Part shown: piece after piece, positions 8,752-18,305 of the stretch | How positions within the stretch are numbered: position 1 is the stretch's first letter | Layout of the letters: every line of letters starts with the position of its first letter | From: Staphylococcus xylosus NJ | GTDB taxonomy: Bacteria; Bacillota; Bacilli; Staphylococcales; Staphylococcaceae | Length of the DNA stretch: 64,000 nt | Direction: 5' to 3' | Assembly (NCBI RefSeq): GCF_000338275.1 | Contig: NZ_ANMR01000013.1 | Span: 38,633-102,632 of the forward strand | Made by a program: the position numbers and the translations under genes | Notes under the pieces: generated by a model | Told to the model about the DNA's origin: nothing | Database searches by the model: none | What the model saw: the letters and a program-made list of their open reading frames with translations, nothing else

Positions 8752-9762
8752 CTATAATTTCTGATCATAATATTCTAAATACCAATCAACAAATTTATTT
8801 ACGCCATCTTGAATTGTTGTTTCTGGTTTAAAATCAATATCTCTAAACAAGTCATCTACATTTGCATAGGTTTCAGGTACATCTCCTGGTTGTAAATCCA
8901 TGTAATTTTTCTTAGCTTCTTTACCTAATTTATTTTCTATAGCTTCTACAAATTCCATCAATCTAACTGGGCTATTGTTTCCAATATTGTAGACTTTATA
9001 TGGCGCATAGGATGAGCCAGGATCTGGATTAGCACCTGACCAATCTTTATTAGGTGACGCAGGTTTCTTAACAAGTCTGCTAATTGCTTCAACGATATCA
9101 TCTACATAAGTAAAGTCTCTCATCATGTTACCGTGATTATAAACATCAATCACTTCATCATTTACAATTGCTTTTGTGAATTTGAAAAGAGCCATGTCTG
9201 GTCTACCCCATGGTCCATAAACTGTGAAGAATCTCAAACCTGTTGTTGGCAGATTATATAAATGACTATATGTGTGTGCCATTAACTCATTTGATTTTTT
9301 AGTCGCTGCATATAAACTAAGTGGGTGATCTATATTATCTGAAGTACTAAATGGTTTAGATGTGTTTGCACCATAGACTGAACTGGATGAAGCGTAAATT
9401 AGATTTTTAATATTAAAATGTCTACTACATTCTAATATGTTCATAAATCCAACAATATTAGAATCAATATATGCTCTTGGGTTTTCAATACTGTACCTAA
9501 CACCGGCTTGGGCCGCTAAATTTACTACTACATCTGGTTGCTCATCTTTAAAAACCTTAGATAAATCGTCATAATTTTCTAATTTAAATTTAAAAAAAGT
9601 GAAATTCTCTTTTCCTATGGATTCCAATCTATATTCTTTCAAAGTAACGGAATAATAATCATTAATACTATCTACGCCTATTACATAATGCCCTTGCTTA
9701 ATCAACTTTTTCGCAAGATGCGAGCCAATAAATCCCGCAGCGCCTGTAACTAAAATTTTCAA
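8752..9762 (-). CDS. NAD-dependent epimerase, UDP-glucuronate 4-epimerase-like (CapI type)
   Basis: Short-chain (extended SDR) nucleotide-sugar epimerase, 336 residues. NAD motif GAAGFIGSH at 7-15, SSSSVYG at 125-131, catalytic YxxxK as Y151-K155 (YAATK), then RFFTVYGPWGRPDMA. The spacing and the C-terminal FVDWYLEYY ending resemble UDP-glucuronate 4-epimerases such as CapI of S. aureus. Together with the dehydrogenase it should set gluco/galacto configuration of a uronic acid or HexNAc precursor. Gap to the GT4 gene upstream is 3 bases, so co-translation is likely. Confidence 0.87.
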   Translation of the reverse strand: MKILVTGAAGFIGSHLAKKLIKQGHYVIGVDSINDYYSVTLKEYRLESIGKENFTFFKFKLENYDDLSKVFKDEQPDVVVNLAAQAGVRYSIENPRAYIDSNIVGFMNILECSRHFNIKNLIYASSSSVYGANTSKPFSTSDNIDHPLSLYAATKKSNELMAHTYSHLYNLPTTGLRFFTVYGPWGRPDMALFKFTKAIVNDEVIDVYNHGNMMRDFTYVDDIVEAISRLVKKPASPNKDWSGANPDPGSSYAPYKVYNIGNNSPVRLMEFVEAIENKLGKEAKKNYMDLQPGDVPETYANVDDLFRDIDFKPETTIQDGVNKFVDWYLEYYDQKL

Positions 9763-9765
9763 TTA

Positions 9766-10932
9766 TTAATCCTCCAGTAGTATATTTTTATATTTTTCAA
9801 GTGCAATGTTTCTTTTTTTGGTTACTTCACTCTTTTTATATTTTTCAATTTTATTAATATTTGCACTTATATTCTCTTTAGCAAAATCAATATCTAATAT
9901 ACATCGCTCAATTAAATTCGCTAATTCTTTCTCTTTTTTTACATCAAACAAGTATTTCTTATGAACACTATCCGGTATTCCTCCCACATTAGATGCAATT
10001 ACAGGAGTTCCATTCCCAATCGCTTCTACTATTGATCTTCCGTGCCCTTCTGTCTTACTAGGCTGAATATATAAATCTAAACTACGATACCATTCGTTAA
10101 TGTCATCCCTGTTATTTATTACACCAATATACTTCACATTTTCTTCCAATTTATAACTCTCAATTGTTTCTTTTATATAGTCACTTAAACCTTGACCTAC
10201 AAATTCTAAACTAACACTGTACCCTTTTCTTTTTAATTCGCTCACTGCTCTTATTGCTGTAGCATGTCCTTTATATTTTACAAAAGTAGAACCTACTAAT
10301 CCGATCTTAAAAGGTTCATGTACTTTATTAATGTAATCAATTTTATTCTTAAAATCATTTTCTACTTCGACATTAGAAATACTATCAAAGCTTACACCCA
10401 TAGTAGGATATTTAGATTGTAAATATTCCTCAGTAATATAAATTGCAACACTTGCATTTTTAATAGAAATTTTTTGTAATAATTCTCCGGGAAATGCAAG
10501 TACTTTACTAAATAAGGTTCCGTAATGCCAGTAAGCATCAAATATAGAACCTACAACTTCTACTAAATAAGGTTTATGCTGCTTTCTACAAATATTTGCA
10601 GCTAAAAAACCTAAAATACTCGGTAGTCTAATTATAACTCCCTCGCTACATTGAATTTCTTCATTTAATTTTCTCGTTATTTTTTTATAATTAAAAATTA
10701 ATGTTTTTAAAGATGAATATGTACTTAAAGGTGAAAATTCAACATTTTCACCACTTGAAATATTTTTAGTATCTTTAATTCCTTCATCAATTTTAATTCT
10801 AGAAACTACATTAATTTTGTTGAATATAGGCAAATATCTTTTCCAAATAGTATAAGGAAACCCTGTAGAATAATACTTATTATTCATAGGATTGTGCAAC
10901 ACTGGAAAATCATGTACAAATGTTATTTTCAT
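9766..10932 (-). CDS. Family 4 glycosyltransferase
   Basis: 388-residue GT-B glycosyltransferase. The C-terminal half carries GLVGSTFVKYKGH (211-223) and the E-x7-E motif in TEGHGRSIVEA (E295, E303), followed by GTPVIASNVGGIPD. It overlaps the flippase gene by 4 bases. It should add one sugar of the repeat unit. With the other GT4 and the initiating transferase, three sugars (or more if one enzyme acts twice) could be placed, which fits a tri- or tetrasaccharide repeat. Donor not predictable. Confidence 0.86.
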   Translation of the reverse strand: MKITFVHDFPVLHNPMNNKYYSTGFPYTIWKRYLPIFNKINVVSRIKIDEGIKDTKNISSGENVEFSPLSTYSSLKTLIFNYKKITRKLNEEIQCSEGVIIRLPSILGFLAANICRKQHKPYLVEVVGSIFDAYWHYGTLFSKVLAFPGELLQKISIKNASVAIYITEEYLQSKYPTMGVSFDSISNVEVENDFKNKIDYINKVHEPFKIGLVGSTFVKYKGHATAIRAVSELKRKGYSVSLEFVGQGLSDYIKETIESYKLEENVKYIGVINNRDDINEWYRSLDLYIQPSKTEGHGRSIVEAIGNGTPVIASNVGGIPDSVHKKYLFDVKKEKELANLIERCILDIDFAKENISANINKIEKYKKSEVTKKRNIALEKYKNILLED

Positions 10933-12143
10933 ATGATTATACCTTCTTTTTTAATTAAGTAAATTACTATTAAATATTTTATAACAGATTGGCTAAATGC
11001 AATTAAAACTACTGCCATAGCTGCACCTAGTAATCCATAGTTATTAATCATAATTAATGATGTTATAACAGAAATTAATAAAGTAATTATAGAAGTAATT
11101 AATTGAATTTTATAAACTTTAAAAGCCATTAAAACTGTATCAAATATCCAACTTTGGAAGTTAAATATAATCGAAATAGCAACTATGGTAAAAATATTAC
11201 TGTGTTCTGCATACATATTGCCATATACAAAATGAATTATTGGTTTTGCTGTAAAATAAATTGGCATTATTAATACTATTACTAGTACTATCGAAACTAT
11301 AAATATATCTTTATTGATAAAACGTCTTAATTTGGTAAAATTACCACTTCCAATATTATTTTTTATATTTACAATGATATTTTGGGAAATAGCATTCATG
11401 AATAAATCAATAATTGTTAATAAATAGCTGATTGAAGCAAAAATTCCTACCATCTTTATACTCAAAATACTTTCTATAACATACCTTGGAATCAATATGT
11501 TGTATGAATTTAGCAATTGCACTATACCTAAAGGAATACCAGTTAAAAAGATGGTATACACAAATTTTTTATTTATATTTTTTTCTTCAAATTCTATATA
11601 TTTTATTGATTTTTTTTCTATCATATATAGCCATAGAATTTGAGCTGAAATTTGAATAATCAAACACAATAAAATATTTTCTGTCAATATTAATATTAAA
11701 AAAAACGTAATAATTATTATTATAGATTTACCCAGTTGCATCAAACATATTATCTTAAAGTTTTGTTTTTTATGTAAAATTGAATAGTAAATTTCAGACT
11801 GTAAATCTAACACTTTTATTATTGCTACCAAAACGATATATTCTATATAATGTTGAAAAAAAACTAGTCCAATTATAAAAATCAAGATTATACAAAAAAC
11901 ATTCAATATGTCTCTTAATAATTTTACACTTTTGAATGACAATTTATCTTCTACAACATATCTCAATCTTAATCTCATATTTGCAAACAACAATATAGGT
12001 GTAGTTAATGCTACAGCAAATGTATAGTTTCCAACTTCTTCAGGTGTAGTAAATCTTACAATCAGTATTAATATCAACCATTTTATAAATGCAAATACTA
12101 CGTTCCCACCGAATGTATATCCAATGTTTTTAAATTTTTTCAT
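10929..12143 (-). CDS. Wzx-like oligosaccharide flippase
   Basis: 404-residue integral membrane protein, hydrophobic over its whole length, with about 12 predicted helices. Typical MATE/Wzx-type start (GGNVVFAFIKWLILILIVRF) and a C-terminal pattern around NNYGLLGAAMAVV. It should move the undecaprenyl-linked repeat unit to the outer face of the membrane. Codon use is extremely A+T rich, more than the capABC end of the operon. It overlaps both neighbours by 4 bases. Assignment to Wzx rests on topology, a few motifs and position. Confidence 0.82.
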   Translation of the reverse strand: MKKFKNIGYTFGGNVVFAFIKWLILILIVRFTTPEEVGNYTFAVALTTPILLFANMRLRLRYVVEDKLSFKSVKLLRDILNVFCIILIFIIGLVFFQHYIEYIVLVAIIKVLDLQSEIYYSILHKKQNFKIICLMQLGKSIIIIITFFLILILTENILLCLIIQISAQILWLYMIEKKSIKYIEFEEKNINKKFVYTIFLTGIPLGIVQLLNSYNILIPRYVIESILSIKMVGIFASISYLLTIIDLFMNAISQNIIVNIKNNIGSGNFTKLRRFINKDIFIVSIVLVIVLIMPIYFTAKPIIHFVYGNMYAEHSNIFTIVAISIIFNFQSWIFDTVLMAFKVYKIQLITSIITLLISVITSLIMINNYGLLGAAMAVVLIAFSQSVIKYLIVIYLIKKEGIII

Positions 12144-13561
12144 TTTTTAACCACCAATTTATTATTAAGATAATATACTAATAAAAATAATGGTAAAAAG
12201 AAAGTTAAATCATTTATTAAAATATTTCCATTTTGCGCCATTACAAATCCAATGCGTCCACTAAATAACGTATATACATATATTAATTCAATTCTTTTAA
12301 ATTTTATTATTTGTTTAGTTAAAAATACTGCTATAAAAATGAATATTATACCCAATAATGGTGCAAATATTGGGCCTAAATATAAATTACCTTGACCAAT
12401 CATTGGTATAATTTGAGACACATGATCCGATAAATAAATCCTATAATTAAATAATTGAGCACTTGTCGCCATTTCAATATTCTTTAATAATATATTAGGG
12501 CCAATAGCAGATTTAAATATGTCTACAAACATCAATAATATATTTCCATTGGGATTAGTAATATCTAGACTCATAGCTACGTTATATATTCCTCCCAAAT
12601 ATACTTGTAAGTTATCTGTTACATCTATTAATTTATTTGAACCACCAGTTATTGTAACCGTTTCTCTAAATTGAGACATACCACTTACAACTATAGGTAA
12701 CAACCCTAAAAACAGAATGTTTATTATGACACCCAACTTTTTGTACAAATAAATTAATACTAATAGGTTCACAGCAAAGTTGAAAATAAAATCAGATCTA
12801 TTTGTACCAAAAAATATTAGTGAATTAATCAGAGTTATTAATACTACTAAAATGAAAGAAAATAAATAATTTTTTGGTTGTATAATTTTAATTATCCAAC
12901 CTATAATAACAAAATAAATAATTAACCTTGCTACATTTAAAAACATTATTACAATTGAAGTCAATATATCTAGTTCTTCAAGTTTTGTGAAATTATTATT
13001 AACTTTAAAAAACGAGAAAAAATTTAATGAACTGGGCCTGATGATAACTAACATAAACGTTAAAACTATGAATGCTATATATATGATATTACTTTTACTA
13101 AAATTAATTTTCTTACTTCCCTCTATAATTCCATCGTATAATTTTTTCCTATTATTTCCAAAAAAGAATTTATGAAATATGTAAATTGTAAAATTGTAAA
13201 TTAAAAGCTCGTAAATCATGATATATATTGCATTTTTAAAGAACAATGGTGCTGGAGAATAATTAGAACGACCATAGAACCAATTAGATTCTACTAATAA
13301 TACACTTAATATTACAAACCTAAAAAAGCTAACAATTATATAAATCAGCAAAAATAAACTTATTCCATACTTTTTCATAACTGATCTAATGAAGAAATTG
13401 TAAAAAATACAAAAAGCCATTGGTAAAAGAAATATGTTTTGATAGCCATTTGGTATCATTTCATTATTTATAAATAGATACAAAGTTGAAATTATAGATA
13501 TACAATTTACTATCATGGTTATTAACAAATTTACATTATTCGATTTATACATCCGTTTCAC
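12140..13561 (-). CDS. Wzy-like repeat-unit polymerase
   Basis: 473-residue membrane protein with about 11-12 helices and a large loop around SGMSQFRETVTITGGSNK, followed by GNLYLGPIFAPLLG. This layout matches O-antigen/oligosaccharide repeat-unit polymerases. It would join flipped repeat units at the outer membrane face under control of CapA/CapB. As usual for Wzy, sequence gives no linkage. The gene overlaps wzx by 4 bases and the acyltransferase by 17 bases. Like the flippase it is very A+T rich, suggesting that this centre of the locus was acquired or exchanged separately. Confidence 0.8.
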   Translation of the reverse strand: MKRMYKSNNVNLLITMIVNCISIISTLYLFINNEMIPNGYQNIFLLPMAFCIFYNFFIRSVMKKYGISLFLLIYIIVSFFRFVILSVLLVESNWFYGRSNYSPAPLFFKNAIYIMIYELLIYNFTIYIFHKFFFGNNRKKLYDGIIEGSKKINFSKSNIIYIAFIVLTFMLVIIRPSSLNFFSFFKVNNNFTKLEELDILTSIVIMFLNVARLIIYFVIIGWIIKIIQPKNYLFSFILVVLITLINSLIFFGTNRSDFIFNFAVNLLVLIYLYKKLGVIINILFLGLLPIVVSGMSQFRETVTITGGSNKLIDVTDNLQVYLGGIYNVAMSLDITNPNGNILLMFVDIFKSAIGPNILLKNIEMATSAQLFNYRIYLSDHVSQIIPMIGQGNLYLGPIFAPLLGIIFIFIAVFLTKQIIKFKRIELIYVYTLFSGRIGFVMAQNGNILINDLTFFLPLFLLVYYLNNKLVVKK

Positions 13562-14078
13562 CCAGTGATTTTATTGCATATGCCGGTACTCCACCAATCA
13601 ATAAATTATTACCTCTAATGGTTTTGTTAATTAAAGAATTAGCAGAAATTATACACCCGCTACCTATTTCCACCCCCATGCCTATAGTAGAATTACCCGC
13701 TATCCATGTTCCTTTACCAATGATTACTTTTTGATTAGTAGAATAGTAATTACTTACTTTATTATCTTTTCTTAAATGTTTAGTAGTAGTTATAATTACA
13801 TTGGGTGATATTATAACTTCATCTTTTATAATTAATCCACCTGTGCCATTGATCCATGCATTATGTGCAATATATACATCATTACCTATAGATATATTTC
13901 TATGCATGTTTATTATTACTCCACTAGCAATTTGGAAATTTTTTCCACAATTTTTAAATAATACAGAGAACAATTTACCCCTTATTCGATTTGTCATTTT
14001 AGAATTTGGAAATAGACTTAATAAAGCATTAATTATATTTGGAAATAAATGATATTTAAACATATTTAATATTCTCAT
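13545..14078 (-). CDS. Hexapeptide-repeat acyltransferase (WbbJ/LbH type)
   Basis: 177-residue soluble left-handed beta-helix protein. Hexapeptide units run from about residue 55 (ISIGNDVYIAHNAWING) to the end, with GTWIAGNSTIGMGVEIGSG and the usual closing VIG-type ending GGVPAYAIKSLG. Probably an O-acetyltransferase that decorates a repeat-unit sugar with acetyl-CoA as donor. Strong ribosome site GAAAGGAG lies 12 bases before the ATG. A role in making the activated sugar cannot be excluded. Confidence 0.8.
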   Translation of the reverse strand: MRILNMFKYHLFPNIINALLSLFPNSKMTNRIRGKLFSVLFKNCGKNFQIASGVIINMHRNISIGNDVYIAHNAWINGTGGLIIKDEVIISPNVIITTTKHLRKDNKVSNYYSTNQKVIIGKGTWIAGNSTIGMGVEIGSGCIISANSLINKTIRGNNLLIGGVPAYAIKSLGETDV

Positions 14079-14101
14079 TAGTACAACACTCCTTTCAGTA
14101 C

Positions 14102-15910
14102 TTAATAATAATTATCATTTGCTATACTAATAATTGTCTCTTTTGAAAAATTATTATTAATATCTTCAATAATCTTATCAATTTCTGTAATAGATATTTT
14201 TTTCACTTTACCCCTATATATTTTTTCATATACTTGTTCTGGATGAATCTCTTTTTCATTTAGTAACTCTTCAAAAAGTTTTTCCCCAGGTCTAATGCCT
14301 GAATACTCAATACCTATTTCTTCTTCTTTTTTACCGCTTAAACGAATAAGATTTTTTGCTAAATCAACTATTTTAACAGGTTCCCCCATATCTAAAACAA
14401 ACACTTCACTACCTTGTGCTAATGCTCCTGCCTGCAATACAAGTCTTGAAGCTTCAGGAATGGTCATAAAATACCTTGTCATTTCTGGATGTGTTACTGT
14501 CACTGGTCCTCCATATTCAATTTGTTTTTTGAATAATGGTATAACGGACCCTCTTGATCCTAGAACATTTCCAAATCGTACTGCTACAAAACTTGTCTGA
14601 CTCGATTTTTCATTTAGACTTTGTATCACCATTTCTGCTATACGTTTTGTGGCTCCCATTACATTAGGAGGATTCACTGCTTTATCTGTAGATATCATTA
14701 CAAATTTTTTAACTCTTGCTTCTTTTGCAGACTCAGCAGTATTTTTTGTTCCTAAAATATTATTTTTAACTGCTTCAAGTGGATTAAATTCCATTAATGG
14801 TACATGTTTATGTGCAGCTGCATGATATACTGCATATGGTTTATATTTTTTCATAATTTCTAAAACACGACTTTTACTTTGTACGTCAGCAATTACTGGA
14901 ACAAATTCAATTTTATCTCCATAAGTTCCATCTAGTTCTTGATGAACTAAATAAATGCTATTCTCTCCATGACCTAACAAAACAACCTTTTTAGGGTTGA
15001 ATTTACAAACTTGTCTACATATTTCGGAACCAATTGATCCACCAGCTCCAGTAACTAATATAGTTTTATTAGTTAACTCTTTTGATATTAATGCCATATC
15101 TAATTCAACTGGGTCTCTGCCCAATAGATCTTCAACTTCTACTTTTTTAAGTTGGTTAACTTCAATTTCCCCAGATAATACATCTTCTATATTTGGCATT
15201 TTAAACAATTCAACATCTTCAATGTTACATATTTCGTTAATTTCATTTAAACGTTTCTGGCTTAACGTTGGAATGGCTATAATGATTTTTTTTATATTAA
15301 ATTTTTTGACTAACTCCGGTATATCTTTAATATAGCCTTGTACCTTTACTCGTTCAGTGATTGTGATTTTCTGTTTGTTTTTATCATCGTCAACAGCTAA
15401 TACTGGTTGCATACGCATATCATGACTTCTTAACATCTGACGAATAAGCATAGAACCGCCCTGACCAGCTCCAACAACTAAAGTTGGTTTTTTCTCCATC
15501 GGACTATCTATAAAATATTTTCTATACACTCTCCAAAATAGTCTTGATCCTCCTATTAACAATAGATGCATCATCCATGTAATAAAATATAATCTTAAAA
15601 ATGGACTTTCCATTGTTATTAGTGCAACTAATATAATAGTAATAATTATAGAACTTGTAACCGCTTTTACAACTGACATTAATTCACTTACACTCGCGTA
15701 TTCCCATGCACGATGATATAAATTAAATATATATGCAAAAATATGATGCGAAATTAATAGTATTACCGACGATAATATTAGTAAATCTATTGAATAACCT
15801 TTGAAATAAGGTTCTAATATTGAATATCCCAAAAACACCGAAAATGTCACAATAAGCGAATCAATAATAATTAATATTAAAAATCGCAGCTTCGCAGAAA
15901 TTCTTGTCAC
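14102..15910 (-). CDS. capD: Membrane-bound nucleotide-sugar 4,6-dehydratase (CapD/PglF type)
   Basis: 602-residue enzyme of the CapD/WbpM/PglF family, which removes water from UDP-GlcNAc to give the UDP-4-keto-6-deoxy sugar. Four membrane helices fill residues 8-120. A first Rossmann unit has GAGQGGS (147-153); the SDR catalytic domain has TGAGGSIGSE (287-296), AAAHKHVPLME (364-374) and STDKAVNPPNVMGATKR (407-423), in which Met replaces the usual tyrosine, as in this family. Full length with all active-site segments. Its product should feed the aminotransferase near the end of the operon. It follows capC directly. Confidence 0.9.
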   Translation of the reverse strand: MTRISAKLRFLILIIIDSLIVTFSVFLGYSILEPYFKGYSIDLLILSSVILLISHHIFAYIFNLYHRAWEYASVSELMSVVKAVTSSIIITIILVALITMESPFLRLYFITWMMHLLLIGGSRLFWRVYRKYFIDSPMEKKPTLVVGAGQGGSMLIRQMLRSHDMRMQPVLAVDDDKNKQKITITERVKVQGYIKDIPELVKKFNIKKIIIAIPTLSQKRLNEINEICNIEDVELFKMPNIEDVLSGEIEVNQLKKVEVEDLLGRDPVELDMALISKELTNKTILVTGAGGSIGSEICRQVCKFNPKKVVLLGHGENSIYLVHQELDGTYGDKIEFVPVIADVQSKSRVLEIMKKYKPYAVYHAAAHKHVPLMEFNPLEAVKNNILGTKNTAESAKEARVKKFVMISTDKAVNPPNVMGATKRIAEMVIQSLNEKSSQTSFVAVRFGNVLGSRGSVIPLFKKQIEYGGPVTVTHPEMTRYFMTIPEASRLVLQAGALAQGSEVFVLDMGEPVKIVDLAKNLIRLSGKKEEEIGIEYSGIRPGEKLFEELLNEKEIHPEQVYEKIYRGKVKKISITEIDKIIEDINNNFSKETIISIANDNYY

Positions 15911-15934
15911 TTATAATCCCCTCATTCACTTTTT

Positions 15935-16702
15935 CTAAAAAAGACCAAACCATTTCTTCTGCTTATATTCTTGAGTTGGTAATTGTTTGGAAATTCTTTC
16001 ATTTTCTAAAACTGCTTTACCGTTTTCTAAATAACTTTCTAATTCTTCATAATAAGATTTTAATTTTCTTTCGTTAAATAACTGCTTTAACATAAATGGT
16101 CGATTTGTTACATTATGAGCATCCGATGCTATAAAATGCGCTAAATTATTATCTATCATTTTTAACGATAGTTTTCTTACGTTACTCCCAAATTCTCCCA
16201 ATAATGAGGAAGTCGTAATTTGACTCAATGCGCCACTATTTACTAACTCAAACAATAAATCCATATTTTGAACTATCGCTTTATTACGTTCTGGATGGGC
16301 AATAATAGGAACGTAACCCATTGTTTGTAACTCATAAAACAATTGATTACTATAATGAGGTACTTCATTACTTGGAAATTCTAATAACAAATACCTAGAT
16401 CCATTAATTCCTTCAATTTTACTATTCTCTAAATCATCAATAATTCGATCCGTTATTCGAATTTCTTGACCAGCATATAAACGAAGTCCCAATCCCTTTA
16501 TATCTGGATTATTTTTTAATTCATTTAATTTCACTTTCACTTTTTGAATATCGTTACTATATCTAGTATGTAGGTGGTGAGGAGTCGCAACAATATCTGT
16601 CGCTCCCTCATATTTAGCTTGCTTCAGCAACTTAATTGCTTCATCAATACTTTTTGGCCCATCATCGACATCAACTAAAATATGATTATGTATATCAATC
16701 AT
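15935..16702 (-). CDS. capC: Capsule tyrosine-protein phosphatase, PHP family (CapC/CpsB)
   Basis: 255-residue metal-dependent phosphatase that removes phosphate from the tyrosine cluster of CapB and so resets chain-length control. PHP metal ligands are visible as DIHNH (3-7), DVDDGPKS (11-18), ATPHHLH (40-46), AHPERN and SDAHN. No membrane segment. The gene lies 2 bases after capB. Full length for the family. Confidence 0.92.
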   Translation of the reverse strand: MIDIHNHILVDVDDGPKSIDEAIKLLKQAKYEGATDIVATPHHLHTRYSNDIQKVKVKLNELKNNPDIKGLGLRLYAGQEIRITDRIIDDLENSKIEGINGSRYLLLEFPSNEVPHYSNQLFYELQTMGYVPIIAHPERNKAIVQNMDLLFELVNSGALSQITTSSLLGEFGSNVRKLSLKMIDNNLAHFIASDAHNVTNRPFMLKQLFNERKLKSYYEELESYLENGKAVLENERISKQLPTQEYKQKKWFGLF

Positions 16703-16704
16703 TA

Positions 16705-17391
16705 TTATTCTTCTCCATAGTAGTAATAATAGCTAGAATTTTTATCGATTGGCGTTTTATTTAAAATTGCCCCCAATAGTCTTCCATCAGCTTTATTGAG
16801 CAGTTCTTTAGCTTTTTTAACTTCATTTTTGTTGTTTTTTTCTGCATCAATTACTAATACACAATTTTTAACAGTTTGTGCATATATTTGAGCATCTGTC
16901 ACAGTATTAACTGGTGGTGTATCTACTACAATGAAGTCATAGTGTTTTAAAAGTTCATTAAATATATCTCCAAATTTACTAGATGCAATCAATTCTGATG
17001 GATTTGGGGGTGTAGGGCCTGATGTTAAAATCCCTAAATTTTCTACTTTTGTTTCTTTAATCGAATCTCTATATGTAGCTTTATTGATAATTAAATTTGA
17101 TAAGCCACTGTTATTAGGTAAATCAAATATATAGTGTTGAGTAGGTTTTCTCATATCGCCATCAATGATTAATGTTTTATATCCTGCTTGCGCATACGTT
17201 ACTGCAATATTTGCTGATATTGTACTTTTGCCAGAAGCGGGTTTTTCAGAGGTAACCAATATACTACTTATTTCGTTTTCAGCACTTGAAAACATTATAT
17301 TCGAACGTATACCTCTAAATTTTTCACTTATTGTAGACTTTGGTTTGTCATGCGCATATAAAGGTGATATTGTACTTTTTTTCTTTGACAT
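16705..17391 (-). CDS. capB: Capsule BY-kinase (CapB)
   Basis: 228-residue cytoplasmic tyrosine kinase that needs the C-terminal tail of CapA for activity. Walker A PASGKST (51-57), Walker A' LIIDGDMRKP (74-83) and Walker B FIVVDTPP (153-160). Five successive tyrosines (221-225) near the C-terminus are the autophosphorylation cluster. It controls polymer length and, in S. aureus, also modifies sugar enzymes. The gap to capA is 13 bases, holding a GGAGG site. Confidence 0.94.
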   Translation of the reverse strand: MSKKKSTISPLYAHDKPKSTISEKFRGIRSNIMFSSAENEISSILVTSEKPASGKSTISANIAVTYAQAGYKTLIIDGDMRKPTQHYIFDLPNNSGLSNLIINKATYRDSIKETKVENLGILTSGPTPPNPSELIASSKFGDIFNELLKHYDFIVVDTPPVNTVTDAQIYAQTVKNCVLVIDAEKNNKNEVKKAKELLNKADGRLLGAILNKTPIDKNSSYYYYYGEE

Positions 17392-17404
17392 AATTTTAGC
17401 CTCC

Positions 17405-18070
17405 TTAATTAAATTTTTGGATAGATCCTAAAACTGGTATATCTAGTTCAGTTCCCACATCTTCTTCTGACTTAATGCGTTTATCAATTATTTCTCTAAT
17501 AAAAATAACAACTAATGCTAAAATAATTCCTAAAACTAATCCTATAACTAAGTTAAGTAATGGTTTAGGTGCAACCTTAGTGGCTGAGTCATCTGCTTTT
17601 GATAAAATTGAAACATTATTTACATTCATAATATCTGGTACTTCCTTACTAAATACTTCAGCAACTTTATTTGCTATTACTTCTGCTTCTTTACCACTTT
17701 TATTCACTATATCGATATTCAATAATTGAGATTCTGCTTGATTTGTAACTGTCAACATATTACTTAATTCTTGAGTTGTGTATTTTCGATTCAATTCTTT
17801 AGAAACTTTATCTAATATACGTGGACTTTTCACAATTTCTGAATATGTATTAACAAGCTGTATATTACTTTGTACTTCTTGTGCCATCATTTGAGAGTCG
17901 CTTTCTTTTTGGTTCACTAACACCTGTGTAGATGCTTGATATTTTTCATCTAAAAAGAAAAGCGAAATGATAGCGCTAACAACTAAACATAGAAGTGGCA
18001 ATAGCATTAATAATTTCAGGTTTTTTCTTAATATTTCTAATATTTTGGATAAATCAATTGTAGTTTCCAT
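17405..18070 (-). CDS. capA: Wzz-type chain-length determinant and kinase activator (CapA)
   Basis: 221-residue membrane protein of the polysaccharide co-polymerase family. First helix about 18-36, an external domain rich in alpha helix, then PKPLLNLVIGLVLG starting the second helix (about 168-192) and a short cytoplasmic tail that activates CapB. First gene of the capsule operon. A ribosome site GGGAGGT lies just upstream of the ATG. In staphylococci the capA-capB-capC end is the conserved part of the locus. Confidence 0.92.
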   Translation of the reverse strand: METTIDLSKILEILRKNLKLLMLLPLLCLVVSAIISLFFLDEKYQASTQVLVNQKESDSQMMAQEVQSNIQLVNTYSEIVKSPRILDKVSKELNRKYTTQELSNMLTVTNQAESQLLNIDIVNKSGKEAEVIANKVAEVFSKEVPDIMNVNNVSILSKADDSATKVAPKPLLNLVIGLVLGIILALVVIFIREIIDKRIKSEEDVGTELDIPVLGSIQKFN

Positions 18071-18100
18071 ATATACCTCCCACTTTTTTCATTCTTATAC

Positions 18101-18130
18101 ATTATATATAACTATTATTATGCTTTTCAA
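18101..18130 (-). promoter_or_regulatory. Capsule operon promoter
   Basis: On the minus strand TTGAAA (18130-18125) and TATAAT (18106-18101) are separated by 18 bases, 31 bases before the capA start codon. It is the only good sigmaA-type promoter seen upstream of the 16-gene run, which has no gap above 27 bases. No operator was recognised. Confidence 0.65.
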
Positions 18131-18251
18131 CACCTTTTTAAAAATAATGTTGAATTTAGTAGAATTTATTAGTTTTTTTATATTTACATTCAATTAAAAA
18201 TAAATTATCAAAATAGAATTACCCAAAATGTTTTTTAAGTTTTAAAAAAAC

Positions 18252-18290
18252 AAAAAAAGAGTGCGTAATAAATTACGCACTCTTTTTTTT
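18252..18290 (-). terminator. Terminator after the XcbB/CpsF-family gene
   Basis: Perfect 12-base stem AGAGTGCGTAAT / ATTACGCACTCT with a two-base loop and T7-T8 runs on both strands. It ends the xcbB-like operon on the minus strand and isolates it from the capsule promoter. It could also work in the other direction. Confidence 0.85.
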
Positions 18291-18305
18291 ATTTATTATT
18301 AATTT

